Below the pieces are notes generated by a model. That model ran no database searches. It worked only from the letters and a program-made list of their open reading frames with translations, and had not been told where the DNA came from. A stretch of DNA of 64,000 bases. It comes from Betaproteobacteria bacterium RIFCSPLOWO2_12_FULL_68_20 (GTDB lineage Bacteria; Pseudomonadota; Gammaproteobacteria; Burkholderiales; SG8-39). Position numbers and translations under genes: made by a program. The stretch's first letter is position 1. Every line of letters begins with the position of its first letter. Positions 11,375 to 20,806 of the stretch are shown here, piece after piece. The stretch lies in assembly GCA_001770655.1 (NCBI GenBank), contig MERQ01000031.1, forward strand, positions 1 to 64,000, written 5' to 3'.

Positions 11375-11380
11375 TCGGCC

Positions 11381-12505
11381 GTGGCCAAGCGCGACTTGTA
11401 TGAGGTGCTAGGCGTAAACCGGGACGCTTCCGAGGAGGACATCAAGAAGGCGTACCGAAAGCTCGCCATGAAGTGGCACCCCGACCGCAACCCTGACAAT
11501 CCCAGGGCCGAGGAGCACTTCAAAGAAGCGAAGCAGGCCTACGAGATCCTGTCGGACGCGCAAAAGCGCTCCGCCTACGATCAGTTCGGGCACGCCGGGG
11601 TGGATCAGCAGGCGGGAATGGGCGCCGGGGCCGGCGCGGGGCCCGGCGGCTTCGGCGACATCTTCAGCGACATCTTCGGGGAGATCTTCGGCGGCGCGCG
11701 CGCCGGGCGCTCGACCGTGTTCCGCGGCGCCGACCTGCGCTACAACCTCGAGATCACGCTGGAGCAGGCGGCGCGCGGCTTCGAGACCAGGATCCGCATC
11801 CCGACCATGGCGGCCTGCGGCAGCTGCGGCGGCAGCGGAGCGAGACCCGGCACGCAGCCGCAGACCTGCGCGACCTGCCGCGGCGCAGGCCAGGTGCGCA
11901 TCTCGCAGGGCCCGTTCTCGATCGCGCAGACCTGTCCGAGGTGCCACGGCAGCGGCTCGGTGATTCCGAACCCCTGCGCGACCTGCCAGGGCGCCGGGCG
12001 GGTCAAGCTGCAGAAGACGCTCTCGGTCAAGATTCCCTCAGGCGTCGACGAGGGCGACCGCGTGCGGCTCAGCGGCGAGGGCGAGCCGGGCGTGGGCGGC
12101 GGCCCGTCCGGGGACCTCTACGTCCAGGTCCATATCAGGCCGCACCCGGTGTTCCAGCGCGACCACGACGATCTGCACTGCGAGATGCCGGTGTCGTTGG
12201 CGACTGCGGCGCTCGGCGGCGAGATCGAAATCCCGACGCTGGACGGCTCGGCGCGCATCCGCGTGCCGGCCGAAACGCAATCGGGCAAGACCTTCCGCCT
12301 GCGCGGCAAGGGCATCCGCGGTGTGCGCAGCCACGCGCCGGGAGACCTGTTCTGCCACGTGATGGTGGAGACTCCGGTGAGCCTCACGCCGCGCCAGCGC
12401 GAGCTGATGCAGGAGTTCGAGGCGATCAGCCAGGAGGACCCGGCGCGCCACAACCCGCGCAGCAAGTCCTGGCTCGACAAGGTGAAGGAATTCTTCGAGA
12501 GCTAG
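11381..12505 (+). CDS. dnaJ: Chaperone DnaJ (Hsp40)
   Basis: DnaK co-chaperone of 374 aa. The J domain carries HPD in KWHPDRN, followed by a Gly/Phe-rich stretch (about residues 75-115). The zinc domain has four CxxCxGxG-type repeats ([32 protein letters not shown]), then the C-terminal substrate-binding domain. Translation starts at GTG with only a weak Shine-Dalgarno, 6 bases after dnaK. Its TAG stop overlaps the TAG of the convergent small lipoprotein gene in the palindrome CTAG. Confidence 0.97.
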   Translation: MAKRDLYEVLGVNRDASEEDIKKAYRKLAMKWHPDRNPDNPRAEEHFKEAKQAYEILSDAQKRSAYDQFGHAGVDQQAGMGAGAGAGPGGFGDIFSDIFGEIFGGARAGRSTVFRGADLRYNLEITLEQAARGFETRIRIPTMAACGSCGGSGARPGTQPQTCATCRGAGQVRISQGPFSIAQTCPRCHGSGSVIPNPCATCQGAGRVKLQKTLSVKIPSGVDEGDRVRLSGEGEPGVGGGPSGDLYVQVHIRPHPVFQRDHDDLHCEMPVSLATAALGGEIEIPTLDGSARIRVPAETQSGKTFRLRGKGIRGVRSHAPGDLFCHVMVETPVSLTPRQRELMQEFEAISQEDPARHNPRSKSWLDKVKEFFES

Positions 12506-12657
12506 CGCTCGACGCTGTGCGAGGGGGCGTAGTGCGCCGGGTCGGGATACTGCGCCAGCAATTGCACCCGCCCGTCCGGCCCGCCGGCGGGTGTCGCCGC
12601 GCAGCCGGCCACGACCAGCAGGCAGCCGAGCAGCACGCCTGAAGCCGGCGTTCTCAT
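12502..12657 (-). CDS. Very small lipoprotein, short paralogue of the upstream gene
   Basis: A 51-aa ORF below the ORF-track cutoff. It starts [19 protein letters not shown], a signal peptide with an LVVAGC lipobox that predicts a 33-residue mature lipoprotein. The mature part [15 protein letters not shown] matches the C-terminal tail SDGRVKQMGQYPDPA of the neighbouring 111-aa lipoprotein. Its ATG overlaps that gene's TGA (ATGA), indicating coupled translation. This looks like a duplication that kept only the signal peptide and the last strand of the BamE-like domain. Function is unknown. Confidence 0.65.
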   Translation of the reverse strand: MRTPASGVLLGCLLVVAGCAATPAGGPDGRVQLLAQYPDPAHYAPSHSVER

Positions 12658-12989
12658 GGCGAGCTGACGTTGTTGGTGAAGGCCGGATCGGGATATTGCC
12701 CCATCTGCTTCACCCGTCCGTCAGATCCGAACACCACGTCGGTCACGTACATGCGGGCGCCGGCGAGGTGCTGATACGTCCAGACCTCTTCCTGCGGACC
12801 GGCATACTTCGAGATCAGCATCGGCGCGCCGACCAGCCGCTCGACCTCGGTCTTGGCCGCTCCGGCCTTGATCGGCGAGAACGATTCGTCGCTCAGCGAG
12901 TACCAGGGTCTGGCGCCCGAGGTCGGCGTCGCGCAGCCGGCGATCGCGAGCGCGCAAGCAATCACGGCGAGCATGGCAGGGGTTTTCAT
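12654..12989 (-). CDS. Small BamE/SmpA-like lipoprotein
   Basis: A 111-aa protein with signal peptide and lipobox IAGC at residues 16-19, so probably lipid-anchored. The mature part resembles the short BamE/SmpA/OmlA fold: a helical start (GAAKTEVERLVGAP) followed by strands EEVWTYQH, MYVTDVVFG and DGRVKQMGQ. It is not the core BamE by context, since no fur or rnfH neighbours are present. It is the first gene of a two-gene lipoprotein unit and is transcribed away from cysS. A precise function cannot be assigned. Confidence 0.75.
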   Translation of the reverse strand: MKTPAMLAVIACALAIAGCATPTSGARPWYSLSDESFSPIKAGAAKTEVERLVGAPMLISKYAGPQEEVWTYQHLAGARMYVTDVVFGSDGRVKQMGQYPDPAFTNNVSSP

Positions 12990-13053
12990 GGAATGCCTCC
13001 TTGCACTGCGTATACGGACGGTAAACGCCGGCGGATGCGAGCATATTCCACCG

Positions 13054-14412
13054 TCAGGCGCGCCGCCACGCGGTCCCCGCCGGCCCGTCCTCGAGCACCA
13101 CGCCGGCCGCTGCGAGCTCGGCGCGGATCCGGTCCGCCACCGCGTAGTCCCTCGCTTTCTTCGCCGTGGCGCGCTCGGCGATGCGCCGCTCGATTTCCGC
13201 GTCGCCCATCCCCACGCCCGCCCGCAGGAACTGCGTCGCGTCGCGCTGCAGCATCCCGAGGATCCCGCCGAGCGCGCGCAGCTGCGGCGCGAGCTCTGCG
13301 CGGCCGCGGCCGATCTCGTGCGCGAGGTCGAACAGCACCGCGACGGCTCCGGGAGTGCCGAAATCGTCGTCCATCGCTTCCCGAAAGCGCCCGGCGTGCG
13401 GCTCTTCCCAGTCCACGGCGACGGGTCCCGGGGGAGCCGCCTTGAGCGCCGTGTAGAGGCGCGTCAAGGCCTGCTTCGCGTCCTCCATCTGCGCCTCGGA
13501 ATAACCGAGCGGGCTGCGGTAGTGCGCCCTGACGATGAAGAAACGCACCACCTCCGCATCGAAGCGCTTGAGGAGCTGGCGAATCGAGATGATATTGCCC
13601 AGGGATTTCGACATCTTCTCGTCCTGGACGCGGACGAAGCCGTTGTGCATCCAGTAGTTCACGAACGTCCCGCCGCTCGCGCCCTCGGATTGCGCGATCT
13701 CGTTCTCGTGGTGCGGGAACTGCAGGTCCTGCCCGCCGCCGTGGATGTCGAAGTGCTCCCCGAGCAGCGCGCTCGCCATCGCCGAGCACTCGATGTGCCA
13801 GCCGGGGCGCCCCTCGCCCCAGCGCGACGGCCATTTCGGCTCGTCCGGCTTGGAGCGCTTCCACAGCACGAAGTCGAGCGGGTCCTCCTTCGTCGGGTCG
13901 ACCTCGACCCGCTCTCCCGCGCGCAGCTCGTCGAGCGACTTGCCGGAGAGCTTGCCGTAGCCGGGGAAGCGGCGCACCGCGAAGTTGACGTCGCCCGAGG
14001 CCGAGCGGTACGCGAGCGAGACCTGCTCCAGCCGCCCGATCAGCTCGAGCATCCGGGGAACGTATTCGGTCGCGCGCGGCTCGTGATCGGGCTTTTCGAC
14101 CCCGAGCGCCGCGGCATCCTCGTCCATGTAGCGGATGAAGCGCGCGCTCAACTCGCCGACCGGCTCGCGGTTTTCGAGCGCGCGGCGGATGATCTTGTCG
14201 TCGATGTCGGTGATGTTGCGCACGTAGGTGACGCGCAATCCGCTCGCCCGCAGCCAGCGACGCACCACGTCGAACACGACCAGGACGCGCGCATGACCCA
14301 GATGGCAGTGGTCGTATACGGTCATGCCGCAGACGTACATGCGGGCTTCGCCGCTGCGGATCGGCACGAACTCGTGTTTTTTCCGCCGGAGGGTGTTGTA
14401 GATCTTCAACAT
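13054..14412 (-). CDS. cysS: Cysteinyl-tRNA synthetase
   Basis: Class I aminoacyl-tRNA synthetase charging tRNA-Cys, 452 aa from the ATG at 14412; the extra 37 residues in the ORF track do not resemble the family. The start MLKIYNTL is typical. The HIGH-like motif is HCHLGHAR, zinc-binding Cys and His residues include CGMTVYDH and GWHIECS, and KMSKS appears in [10 protein letters not shown]. The C-terminal DALR/anticodon domain ends with the [10 protein letters not shown] segment. It is divergent from the TPR gene. The cysS, ppi and lpxH neighbourhood is conserved in proteobacteria, though orientation differs. Confidence 0.97.
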   Translation of the reverse strand: MLKIYNTLRRKKHEFVPIRSGEARMYVCGMTVYDHCHLGHARVLVVFDVVRRWLRASGLRVTYVRNITDIDDKIIRRALENREPVGELSARFIRYMDEDAAALGVEKPDHEPRATEYVPRMLELIGRLEQVSLAYRSASGDVNFAVRRFPGYGKLSGKSLDELRAGERVEVDPTKEDPLDFVLWKRSKPDEPKWPSRWGEGRPGWHIECSAMASALLGEHFDIHGGGQDLQFPHHENEIAQSEGASGGTFVNYWMHNGFVRVQDEKMSKSLGNIISIRQLLKRFDAEVVRFFIVRAHYRSPLGYSEAQMEDAKQALTRLYTALKAAPPGPVAVDWEEPHAGRFREAMDDDFGTPGAVAVLFDLAHEIGRGRAELAPQLRALGGILGMLQRDATQFLRAGVGMGDAEIERRIAERATAKKARDYAVADRIRAELAAAGVVLEDGPAGTAWRRA

Positions 14413-14457
14413 GGCTCGCGCAGCCGGCTCCGGGCGCCCTGCCCGCGGTGCGCAAAG

Positions 14458-14486
14458 TTGTGGAGCCGCGGGGGTTGGTCTAGAAT
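14458..14486 (+). promoter_or_regulatory. Candidate sigma-70 promoter of the TPR-ppi-lpxH unit
   Basis: TTGTGG (14458-14463), exactly 17 nt, TAGAAT (14481-14486). Transcription would start near 14493 and give a leader of about 30 nt before the ATG at 14523. Lies in the divergent gap between cysS and the TPR gene. Confidence 0.55.
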
Positions 14487-14522
14487 GCCATGCTACCGTA
14501 ATCCTTTGAAAAGTAAAACACA

Positions 14523-15542
14523 ATGTTCATTTCAGTCGCGCCGCTTTCGACGCCGCGCCAGCCTCTGATCGCGCTTTGCGCCGTGCTGCTGCTCGCGGCG
14601 ACTGCGGCGCGCGCCGACGAGATTCAGGATGCGAGCAAGCTGCTCAAGGCGGGCCAGCACCAGCAGGCGCTCGAGCAGGTGAACAAGATCCTCGCCGCCA
14701 AGCCGCGCGACCCGCAGGCGCGCTTTCTGAAGGGGCTCATCTACACCGAGCAGGGCAACACCAAGGAAGCGATCGACGTCTTCGCCAAGCTCACGCAGGA
14801 CTTCCCCGCGCTTCCCGAGCCGTACAACAATCTCGCGGTGATCTACGCCGCGCAGGGCCAGTACGAAAAGGCCCGCGCGGCGCTCGAGCAGTCGATCCGC
14901 ACCCATCCGAGCTATGCGACCGCCTACGAGAATCTGGGCGATGTATACGCCAAGCTCGCGAGCCAGGCCTACGACAAGGCGCTGCAGCTCGATTCGGCGA
15001 ACACCGGCGCGCAGAACAAGCTCGCGCTGGTGCGCGAGCTGGTCGGCGGCTCGCCGACGCTCGCGGCGCGGGAAGCGAAACCCGCTGCCGTGGTCGCTGC
15101 GGCGGCGCCCGCCCCGCCGGCGCAGAAGCCCGCCGCCGAAGCGCGTCCCGCGGAGAGCAAGCCCGCGGCGGCGAAGGCGCCGGCGAAGCCTGCGGCTGAC
15201 CCGGGCGCCGAGATCGTGCGCACGGTCAACGAATGGGCGAAGGCCTGGTCGTCGAAGGACGCCGACTCGTACATCGGCTTCTACGCCGGGGATTTCCGGA
15301 CGCCGAACGGCGAGCCGCGCGCGCAATGGGAGAAGGCGCGGCGCGCGCGCATAGCGGCACCCAAGTCGATCTCGGTGGCGATCGCCGCGCCGAAGGTCAG
15401 CCTCGCCGGCGAATCGCAGGCGAGCGTCACGTTCCGCCAGACCTACCGCTCGGACGTATTCAACGGCACCGGCACCAAGACGCTGGTGATGGTGAAATCG
15501 AACGGCCGCTGGCTGATCCGGCAGGAAAAAGCAGGCAACTGA
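14523..15542 (+). CDS. Exported tetratricopeptide-repeat protein with C-terminal NTF2-like domain
   Basis: A 339-aa protein with a signal peptide ending ARA-DE near residue 31. Residues 35-165 form TPR units (for example [20 protein letters not shown]). An Ala/Pro/Lys linker covers about 180-235. The C-terminal hundred residues ([20 protein letters not shown] onward) look like a SnoaL/NTF2 domain, often fused to L,D-transpeptidases or TPR proteins of the envelope. It is probably periplasmic and a scaffold rather than an enzyme. The exact role is unknown. The cyclophilin gene follows after 10 bases. Confidence 0.8.
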   Translation: MFISVAPLSTPRQPLIALCAVLLLAATAARADEIQDASKLLKAGQHQQALEQVNKILAAKPRDPQARFLKGLIYTEQGNTKEAIDVFAKLTQDFPALPEPYNNLAVIYAAQGQYEKARAALEQSIRTHPSYATAYENLGDVYAKLASQAYDKALQLDSANTGAQNKLALVRELVGGSPTLAAREAKPAAVVAAAAPAPPAQKPAAEARPAESKPAAAKAPAKPAADPGAEIVRTVNEWAKAWSSKDADSYIGFYAGDFRTPNGEPRAQWEKARRARIAAPKSISVAIAAPKVSLAGESQASVTFRQTYRSDVFNGTGTKTLVMVKSNGRWLIRQEKAGN

Positions 15543-15552
15543 CTCGCCGGGC

Positions 15553-16146
15553 ATGAACCTGAAGGGCCTCTGGAAGCCGCTTGTCGCGCTCTCGGCGGCG
15601 GCGGCCTCGCCTGGCGCGCTCGCCGCCGACCCGCAAGTGGAGATGCGCACCAGCGCCGGCACGATCCGGCTCGAGCTCTACCCGCAGAAGGCGCCGAAGA
15701 CGGTGGAGAACTTCCTGCGATACGTGCGCGACCGCCACTACGACGGCACTGTGTTTCACCGCGTCATCGACGGCTTCATGATCCAGGGCGGCGGATTCGA
15801 GCGCAGCTACCGGCAGAAGCCGACGCGGCCGCCGATCGCCAATGAGGCCCAGGCCGGCGTAAAGGCGGGCCTGAAGAACGAGGTCGGCACCATCGCGATG
15901 GCGAGAACGTCTGATCCGGACTCCGCCACCGCGCAGTTCTTCATCAACGTCGCCAACAACGCTCCTCTCAACTGGGGAGACACGCGCGGCGACGGGCACG
16001 GATACGCAGTGTTCGGCAAGGTGGTGTCGGGGCTCGACGTGGTGATGAAGATCGCGAAAACGCCCACCGGGGCGGGCGGCCCGTTCCCGCGCGACGTGCC
16101 CGGGCAGACCGTTGTCATCGAATCGGTGACGCTGGTCGGGCAGTGA
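15553..16146 (+). CDS. Periplasmic peptidyl-prolyl cis-trans isomerase, cyclophilin type
   Basis: Catalyses proline isomerisation during folding of exported proteins. It has 197 aa with an N-terminal signal peptide ending ALAADP. The cyclophilin core shows FHRVIDGFMIQGG with the catalytic Arg, ARTSDPDSATAQFFINV and the GYAVFGKVV strand. It corresponds to PpiA-type exported forms, in contrast to cytosolic PpiB. It is one base from the lpxH start, within the TPR-ppi-lpxH operon. Confidence 0.93.
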   Translation: MNLKGLWKPLVALSAAAASPGALAADPQVEMRTSAGTIRLELYPQKAPKTVENFLRYVRDRHYDGTVFHRVIDGFMIQGGGFERSYRQKPTRPPIANEAQAGVKAGLKNEVGTIAMARTSDPDSATAQFFINVANNAPLNWGDTRGDGHGYAVFGKVVSGLDVVMKIAKTPTGAGGPFPRDVPGQTVVIESVTLVGQ

Positions 16147-16147
16147 T

Positions 16148-16870
16148 GTGTCGCGGGTCCTGCTGATCTCGGACCTGCATCTGTCGGGCGAGCGCCCGGC
16201 GACCAGCGAGCGGTTCTTCCGGTTCCTGCGCGACGAGGCGGCGGGCGCGCAGGCCCTCTACGTCCTCGGCGACCTGTTCGAGTACTGGATCGGCGACGAC
16301 GACCTCGGCGAGGCGTTCAACGCCTCGATCGCCGGCGCGCTGCGCAGCTTCGCGCGCGACGGAGTGCGCCTTTACGTGATGCACGGCAACCGGGATTTCC
16401 TCATCGGAGACCGGTTCTGCGGCGCGATCGGCGCCGAGCTCCTTCCGGATCCGCATCTCGTCGATCTTTTCAGCACGCGCACGTTGCTCATGCACGGCGA
16501 CACGCTTTGCACCGACGATCATGACTACCAGGCCTGGCGCAGGGTCGCGCGCTCATCCGCGTGGCAGCGCGATTTCCTGTCCAAGTCCCTGCCGGAGCGG
16601 CGCAAGGCGATCCTGGAGCTGCGCGAACGCAGCAAGGAAGTCGTCGCCGCCAAGCCCGCCGAGATCATGGACGTGAACGAGGCCGCGGTGCGCGACGCGT
16701 TGCGCCGCCACGCCGCGCCGCGCCTCATCCACGGGCACACGCACCGGCCCGGCCGGCATCTCCTCGAGGTCGAGGGGGAGCCCCGCGAGCGCTGGGTACT
16801 GCCGGACTGGTACGGGCGCGGGGGCTACCTTGCGCTCGAGCAGGCCGGTGCGCAGCTGATCCGTTTCTAA
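16148..16870 (+). CDS. lpxH: UDP-2,3-diacylglucosamine pyrophosphatase LpxH
   Basis: Calcineurin-like metallophosphatase of lipid A synthesis, releasing lipid X and UMP at the inner membrane. 240 aa. Metal and phosphate motifs run in order: ISDLHL, GDLFEYWIGDDD, MHGNRDF, MHGDTLCTDD and HGHTHRP. The start is GTG at 16148, one base after the upstream stop. It is the last gene of the plus-strand unit and converges on metZ with a 1-base gap. Confidence 0.95.
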   Translation: MSRVLLISDLHLSGERPATSERFFRFLRDEAAGAQALYVLGDLFEYWIGDDDLGEAFNASIAGALRSFARDGVRLYVMHGNRDFLIGDRFCGAIGAELLPDPHLVDLFSTRTLLMHGDTLCTDDHDYQAWRRVARSSAWQRDFLSKSLPERRKAILELRERSKEVVAAKPAEIMDVNEAAVRDALRRHAAPRLIHGHTHRPGRHLLEVEGEPRERWVLPDWYGRGGYLALEQAGAQLIRF

Positions 16871-16871
16871 G

Positions 16872-18044
16872 TCAGCCCAGTCCGCGTGCGAGATCGGCCC
16901 TGATGTCTTCGACCGCCTCCAGCCCGACCGCCACGCGCACCAGGCCCTCGCCGATCCCGGCCGCATCGCGCGCTTCCTGGGAGATCCGTCCGTGCGTGGT
17001 GCTCGCCGGATGAACGATGGTCGACTTCACGTCGCCCAGGTTGGCGGTGATCGAAATCAGCCGCGTCGCGTCGATCACCTTCCACGCCGCCGCGCGGCCG
17101 CCCTTCACCTGGAACGACAGCACCGGGCCCGCGGCGCGCTGCTGGCGTTTCGCCAGCTCGTGCTGCGGGTGCGAGGGCAGTCCCGGATAGAACACGCGCT
17201 CGACCGCGCGGTGCGACTCGAGCCAGCGCGCCAGCTCGAGCGCCGCCGCCGATTGCGCGAGCATGCGCAGCTCGAGGGTCTCCAGGCCTTTCAGGATCAC
17301 CCAGGCGTTGAACGGCGAAAGCGACGGTCCGGCGGTGCGCAGGAACGGGATCATCCGATCAGCCATCAGCGCCCTCGGGCCGAGGACCGCGCCACCGAGC
17401 ACCCGGCCCTGCCCGTCGAGGTACTTGGTCGCCGAATGGATCACCAGGTCCGCGCCCAGCTCGATCGGCCGCTGCAGCGCCGGCGTGCAGAGCACGTTGT
17501 CCACCGCGAGCAGAGCGCCGGCGGATTTTGCGACCGCCGAGAGCGCCGCGATGTCGGAGATCTCGGTCAGCGGATTCGAGGGCGTCTCGAGAAAGAACAG
17601 TTTCGTGCCCGGCCGCGCGGCGCGCTGCCATTCCTCGACGCGCGTCGGCGACACGAAGCTGGTGTCGACGCCGAAGCGCGAAAGGATGCCGCCGAACAGC
17701 TGAATCGTGGCGCCGAACACCGCGTTCGAGCACACGATGTGGTCGCCGCTCTTGAGCAGCGACATTGCAGTCGCGAGGATCGCCGACATGCCGGAGGAGG
17801 TGGCGACGCAGGCTTCGGCGCCCTCGAGCGCCGCGAGGCGCTCCTGGAACATCGAGACCGTGGGGTTGGTGAAGCGCGAGTAGACGAAGCCGTCCTCGCC
17901 CCCGGTGAAGCGGGCCGCGGCCTGCGCGGCATTCTCGAACACGAAGCTCGAGGTGAGGAACAGCGCCTCGGAGTGCTCGTGGAACTCGGTGCGCGCCTGG
18001 CCGGCGCGCACGCCCAGTGTTGCAAGCTCGAAATTTTTGGCCAT
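16872..18044 (-). CDS. metZ: O-succinylhomoserine sulfhydrylase
   Basis: PLP enzyme converting O-succinylhomoserine and sulfide to homocysteine. It is 390 aa from the ATG at 18044; an in-frame GTG at 18083 would add 13 residues encoded by a hairpin, which is unlikely. Cys/Met-metabolism family motifs: SSGMSAI, the PLP Lys in HSATKYLDGQG and the C-terminal STTHGRIS. Its position after purF is conserved in betaproteobacteria and pseudomonads. Immediately upstream is an intrinsic-terminator-like hairpin and T7 tract ending at the ATG, and no Shine-Dalgarno is visible. Confidence 0.93.
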   Translation of the reverse strand: MAKNFELATLGVRAGQARTEFHEHSEALFLTSSFVFENAAQAAARFTGGEDGFVYSRFTNPTVSMFQERLAALEGAEACVATSSGMSAILATAMSLLKSGDHIVCSNAVFGATIQLFGGILSRFGVDTSFVSPTRVEEWQRAARPGTKLFFLETPSNPLTEISDIAALSAVAKSAGALLAVDNVLCTPALQRPIELGADLVIHSATKYLDGQGRVLGGAVLGPRALMADRMIPFLRTAGPSLSPFNAWVILKGLETLELRMLAQSAAALELARWLESHRAVERVFYPGLPSHPQHELAKRQQRAAGPVLSFQVKGGRAAAWKVIDATRLISITANLGDVKSTIVHPASTTHGRISQEARDAAGIGEGLVRVAVGLEAVEDIRADLARGLG

Positions 18045-18074
18045 AAAAAAACCCGGCCGCAGCGGACCGGGTTT
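18045..18074 (-). terminator. Intrinsic-terminator-like hairpin abutting the metZ start codon
   Basis: On the minus strand AAACCCGG pairs with CCGGGTTT around a 10-nt GC-rich loop that can extend the stem, and a run of seven T runs straight into ATG of metZ. It should end most purF transcription; leakage through it would feed metZ. Confidence 0.75.
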
Positions 18075-18172
18075 CTTCGGCACGCTTTAGCGGCATTTTT
18101 AACGCGCCCGCAAGCTGTGGCTCAAATCGGCGCAGGAACGGATTATAGGAGCGCGGGGACTTCCAGTAAAGC

Positions 18173-19693
18173 CTACTCGGCGGTGACCAGGTTGAGGTCG
18201 AGCTGGGCGCTCTCGGCGTCCTCGCCCGGGTCGCGCGCGGCGTCGCGGCGCGTCTCGATCGCCTTCAGGTAGTCGCTGGTGATGTCGCCGGTGATGTACT
18301 GGCCGTCGAAGCACGAGGTCTCGAAGCTCGAAAGGCGGTGGTTGGCGCGGCGCACCGCGTCCTTGAGCGCCTCGAGGTCCTGGTAGATGAGCGCGTCAGC
18401 CCCGATTTCGCGCCCGACCTCCTCCTCGGTGCGGTGCGCGGCGATCAGCTCGGCGCGCGTCGGCATGTCGATGCCGTAGACGTTCGGAAAGCGCACCGGG
18501 GGAGCCGCCGAGGCGAAGAACACCTTGCGCGCGCCCGACTCGCGCGCCATCTGCACGATCTCGCGGCTGGTGGTGCCGCGCACGATCGAATCGTCCACCA
18601 GCAGCGCGTTCTTGCCCCTGAACTCCATCGAGATCGCGCTCAATTTCTGGCGCACCGAGCGCGCGCGCACCGCCTGGCCGGGCATGATGAAGGTGCGCCC
18701 GATGTAGCGGTTCTTGACGAAGCCCTCGCGGTACGGCACGCCCAGGCCGAGCGCGAGCTGCAGGGCGGACGGCCGGCTCGAGTCCGGGATCGGGATCACC
18801 ACGTCCACCTCGAGGTGCCGGTACTGGCGCTTGATCTTGTCGGCGAGCTTCTCGCCCATGTTGAGCCGCGCTTCGTACACCGAGGCGCCGTCGATCAGCG
18901 AATCGGGCCGCGCCAGGTACACGTACTCGAAGATGCAGGGATTCAGGCTCGCCCCGGGGGCGCACTGCTGGCTGTGGAAATTCCCCTGTTCGTCGATGAA
19001 CACGGCCTCGCCCGGCGCGATGTCGCGCAGCACCCGGAACCCGAGCGCATCCACGGCCACCGACTCCGAGGCGACCATGTATTCGGTTCCGGTGTCGGTC
19101 TCGTTGTATCCGATCACGGCGGGACGGATGCCGAACGGGTCGCGGAACGCGAGCACCCCATGGCCCGCGATCATTGCCACCACGGCGTACGCCCCCTTGC
19201 AGCGCCGGTGCACGTTCGCCACTGCCGCGAAGATCGTCTGCGGATCGAGCCGCAGCTTGACCGAGGCGCCTTCCAGCTCGTGCGCCAGCACATTGAGCAG
19301 CACCTCGGAGTCCGAGTTGGTATTGATGTGCCGCAGGTCGGTGCGGAACATCTCCTCCTTCAGCTGATCGGCGTTGGTGAGATTGCCGTTGTGCCCGAGC
19401 ACGATGCCGAAAGGCGAATTGACGTAGAACGGCTGCGCCTCGGCGAGGTTGAACGCCGAGCCGGCGGTCGGATAGCGGCAATGGGCGATGCCGACGTCGC
19501 CCGCGAGAGCGCGCATGTTGCGCGTGCGGAACACGTCGCGCACCATGCCGCTGCCCTTGTGCATGTGGAACGCCTTGCGCTCGCTGGTGACGATGCCCGC
19601 CGCGTCCTGGCCGCGGTGCTGCAGGAGCAGCAGCCCGTCGTAGAGCAGCTGGTTGACGGGCGAGCGAGCGACGATTCCCAGGATTCCGCACAT
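18173..19693 (-). CDS. purF: Amidophosphoribosyltransferase
   Basis: First committed step of purine synthesis, transferring amide nitrogen from glutamine to PRPP. 506 aa. The glutaminase domain begins with MCGILGIV, giving the catalytic Cys after Met removal. The phosphoribosyltransferase domain carries VDDSIVRGTTSREIV, the PRPP-binding loop. The SRPSALQLALGLGVPYREGFVKN region is typical. cvpA lies 28 bases upstream on the same strand. The gene order cvpA-purF-metZ is conserved. Confidence 0.98.
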   Translation of the reverse strand: MCGILGIVARSPVNQLLYDGLLLLQHRGQDAAGIVTSERKAFHMHKGSGMVRDVFRTRNMRALAGDVGIAHCRYPTAGSAFNLAEAQPFYVNSPFGIVLGHNGNLTNADQLKEEMFRTDLRHINTNSDSEVLLNVLAHELEGASVKLRLDPQTIFAAVANVHRRCKGAYAVVAMIAGHGVLAFRDPFGIRPAVIGYNETDTGTEYMVASESVAVDALGFRVLRDIAPGEAVFIDEQGNFHSQQCAPGASLNPCIFEYVYLARPDSLIDGASVYEARLNMGEKLADKIKRQYRHLEVDVVIPIPDSSRPSALQLALGLGVPYREGFVKNRYIGRTFIMPGQAVRARSVRQKLSAISMEFRGKNALLVDDSIVRGTTSREIVQMARESGARKVFFASAAPPVRFPNVYGIDMPTRAELIAAHRTEEEVGREIGADALIYQDLEALKDAVRRANHRLSSFETSCFDGQYITGDITSDYLKAIETRRDAARDPGEDAESAQLDLNLVTAE

Positions 19694-19721
19694 CGGAGCC
19701 GTCTCCGGGTGTCGTTAACGG

Positions 19722-20213
19722 CTAATGATAGCGCAAGCGCGAAGCGAACGTTTCAGGCAGCCACGGCTTGATCGCCAGCGCCGCAGCCGCCATCGCCGCG
19801 CCGCTCGCGGAGCTCTTCCACGCCGGCTGCCCGGGCAGCCCGGTGAGCCCGGCGAGCAGGGCGAGCGCGAGCACGATCAGCGCCGCGCGCGCCAGGCCGA
19901 ACAGCGAGCCGAGCAGCCGGTCGAGACCAGCGAGCCCGATCGCGCTGACGATCTTTGACAACAGCAGCGCCGCGAGCGACGCGATCGCGAGCGTGACGAT
20001 GAACACGGCGAGAAAGGCGAGCAGCACCCGCAATTCGGCGCCCGGGATCGATCCCGGCAGCGCGGCGCCGAGGGGGCCGGCGAACAGATTCGCCGCGAGA
20101 AACGCGATCACCCAGCCGGCAAGCGAGATCACCTCGCGCACCAACCCCCGCCACCCGCCCCACGCGATCGAGACCGCCGTCACGCCGAGCACAACGTAGT
20201 CCAGCCAGGTCAT
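19722..20213 (-). CDS. cvpA: CvpA family membrane protein
   Basis: A 163-aa inner-membrane protein with about four hydrophobic segments and the family's N-terminal WLDYVVLGVTAVSIAWGGWRG motif. CvpA is required for colicin V production and envelope stress tolerance in enterobacteria, but its molecular role is unclear. Its ATG overlaps the stop of the SPOR-domain gene (ATGA), and it lies 28 bases before purF. Purine repression of the cvpA-purF unit is known elsewhere, but no operator is recognised here. Confidence 0.92.
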   Translation of the reverse strand: MTWLDYVVLGVTAVSIAWGGWRGLVREVISLAGWVIAFLAANLFAGPLGAALPGSIPGAELRVLLAFLAVFIVTLAIASLAALLLSKIVSAIGLAGLDRLLGSLFGLARAALIVLALALLAGLTGLPGQPAWKSSASGAAMAAAALAIKPWLPETFASRLRYH

Positions 20214-20806
20214 CCGGATTTCGTGGCGACGTTCCCCGGCTTGAGCCCAAGTCCCTTGAGCGTCGAGAGCGCCTTCTCGGCGTCCTGCCGGCTGGCGAAC
20301 GGGCCGGCGCGCACTCGCGTGACCTTCCCCTTCGCCGTGGCAATCTCCTGCGTGTAATAGGGCAGCTTCGCTGCGGCGAGCTTCGCAGTCAGCTCCTTGA
20401 TCTTCTCGGGGCTCGCGAACGCGCCCACCTGGACGACGTACTCGACGCCGGCGAGCGCGGCATGCGCGCGCGCCCGCTCCGCTTCCTGCGGCTTCGCTTC
20501 GGGCACCTGGGCCGCCTGCGGCGTCTCGGCCTTGTGCGGCACCGCCGACTGCGGCTTGGCCGGTTCGGCCGCCTTCGGCTCCGCGGCCGGCGCCGGCGCG
20601 GCCGGCGTCTTCGGCGTCACCTTGGGCGCGAATCCCGCGTCGTCCTCGCTCGGGATGCGCACGCTCACCGGAGGCGCGGTGCGCTTCGGCTCGGGGTCGA
20701 ACACCATCGGCAGCACGATCACCGCCAGCAGCACGAGCGCCACCGCGCCGACAAGCCTCCTGCGGCCGCGGCGCTTCAGCGCATCGATGTCCTGGGCTTC
20801 AACCAT
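20210..20806 (-). CDS. dedD: SPOR-domain cell division protein, DedD-like
   Basis: A 198-aa bitopic membrane protein. It has a short cytoplasmic N-terminus (KRRGRRRLVG), one transmembrane helix (about residues 19-38), a Pro/Ala/Lys-rich periplasmic linker, and a C-terminal SPOR domain (YVVQVGAFASPEKI to LKGLGLKPGN). SPOR domains bind denuded septal peptidoglycan. Placement between folC and cvpA matches the conserved dedD locus. It overlaps folC by 8 nt and cvpA by 4 nt. Confidence 0.88.
   Translation of the reverse strand: MVEAQDIDALKRRGRRRLVGAVALVLLAVIVLPMVFDPEPKRTAPPVSVRIPSEDDAGFAPKVTPKTPAAPAPAAEPKAAEPAKPQSAVPHKAETPQAAQVPEAKPQEAERARAHAALAGVEYVVQVGAFASPEKIKELTAKLAAAKLPYYTQEIATAKGKVTRVRAGPFASRQDAEKALSTLKGLGLKPGNVATKSG

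Noticed and set aside
18083-18083. GTG at 18083 as the metZ start
   Set aside because: It would translate the hairpin into a non-conserved 13-residue extension; the ATG at 18044 matches the family N-terminus.
18045-18172. SAM or SAH riboswitch before metZ
   Set aside because: Only a simple terminator-like hairpin is seen; the purF-metZ gap is short and shows no recognisable aptamer core.
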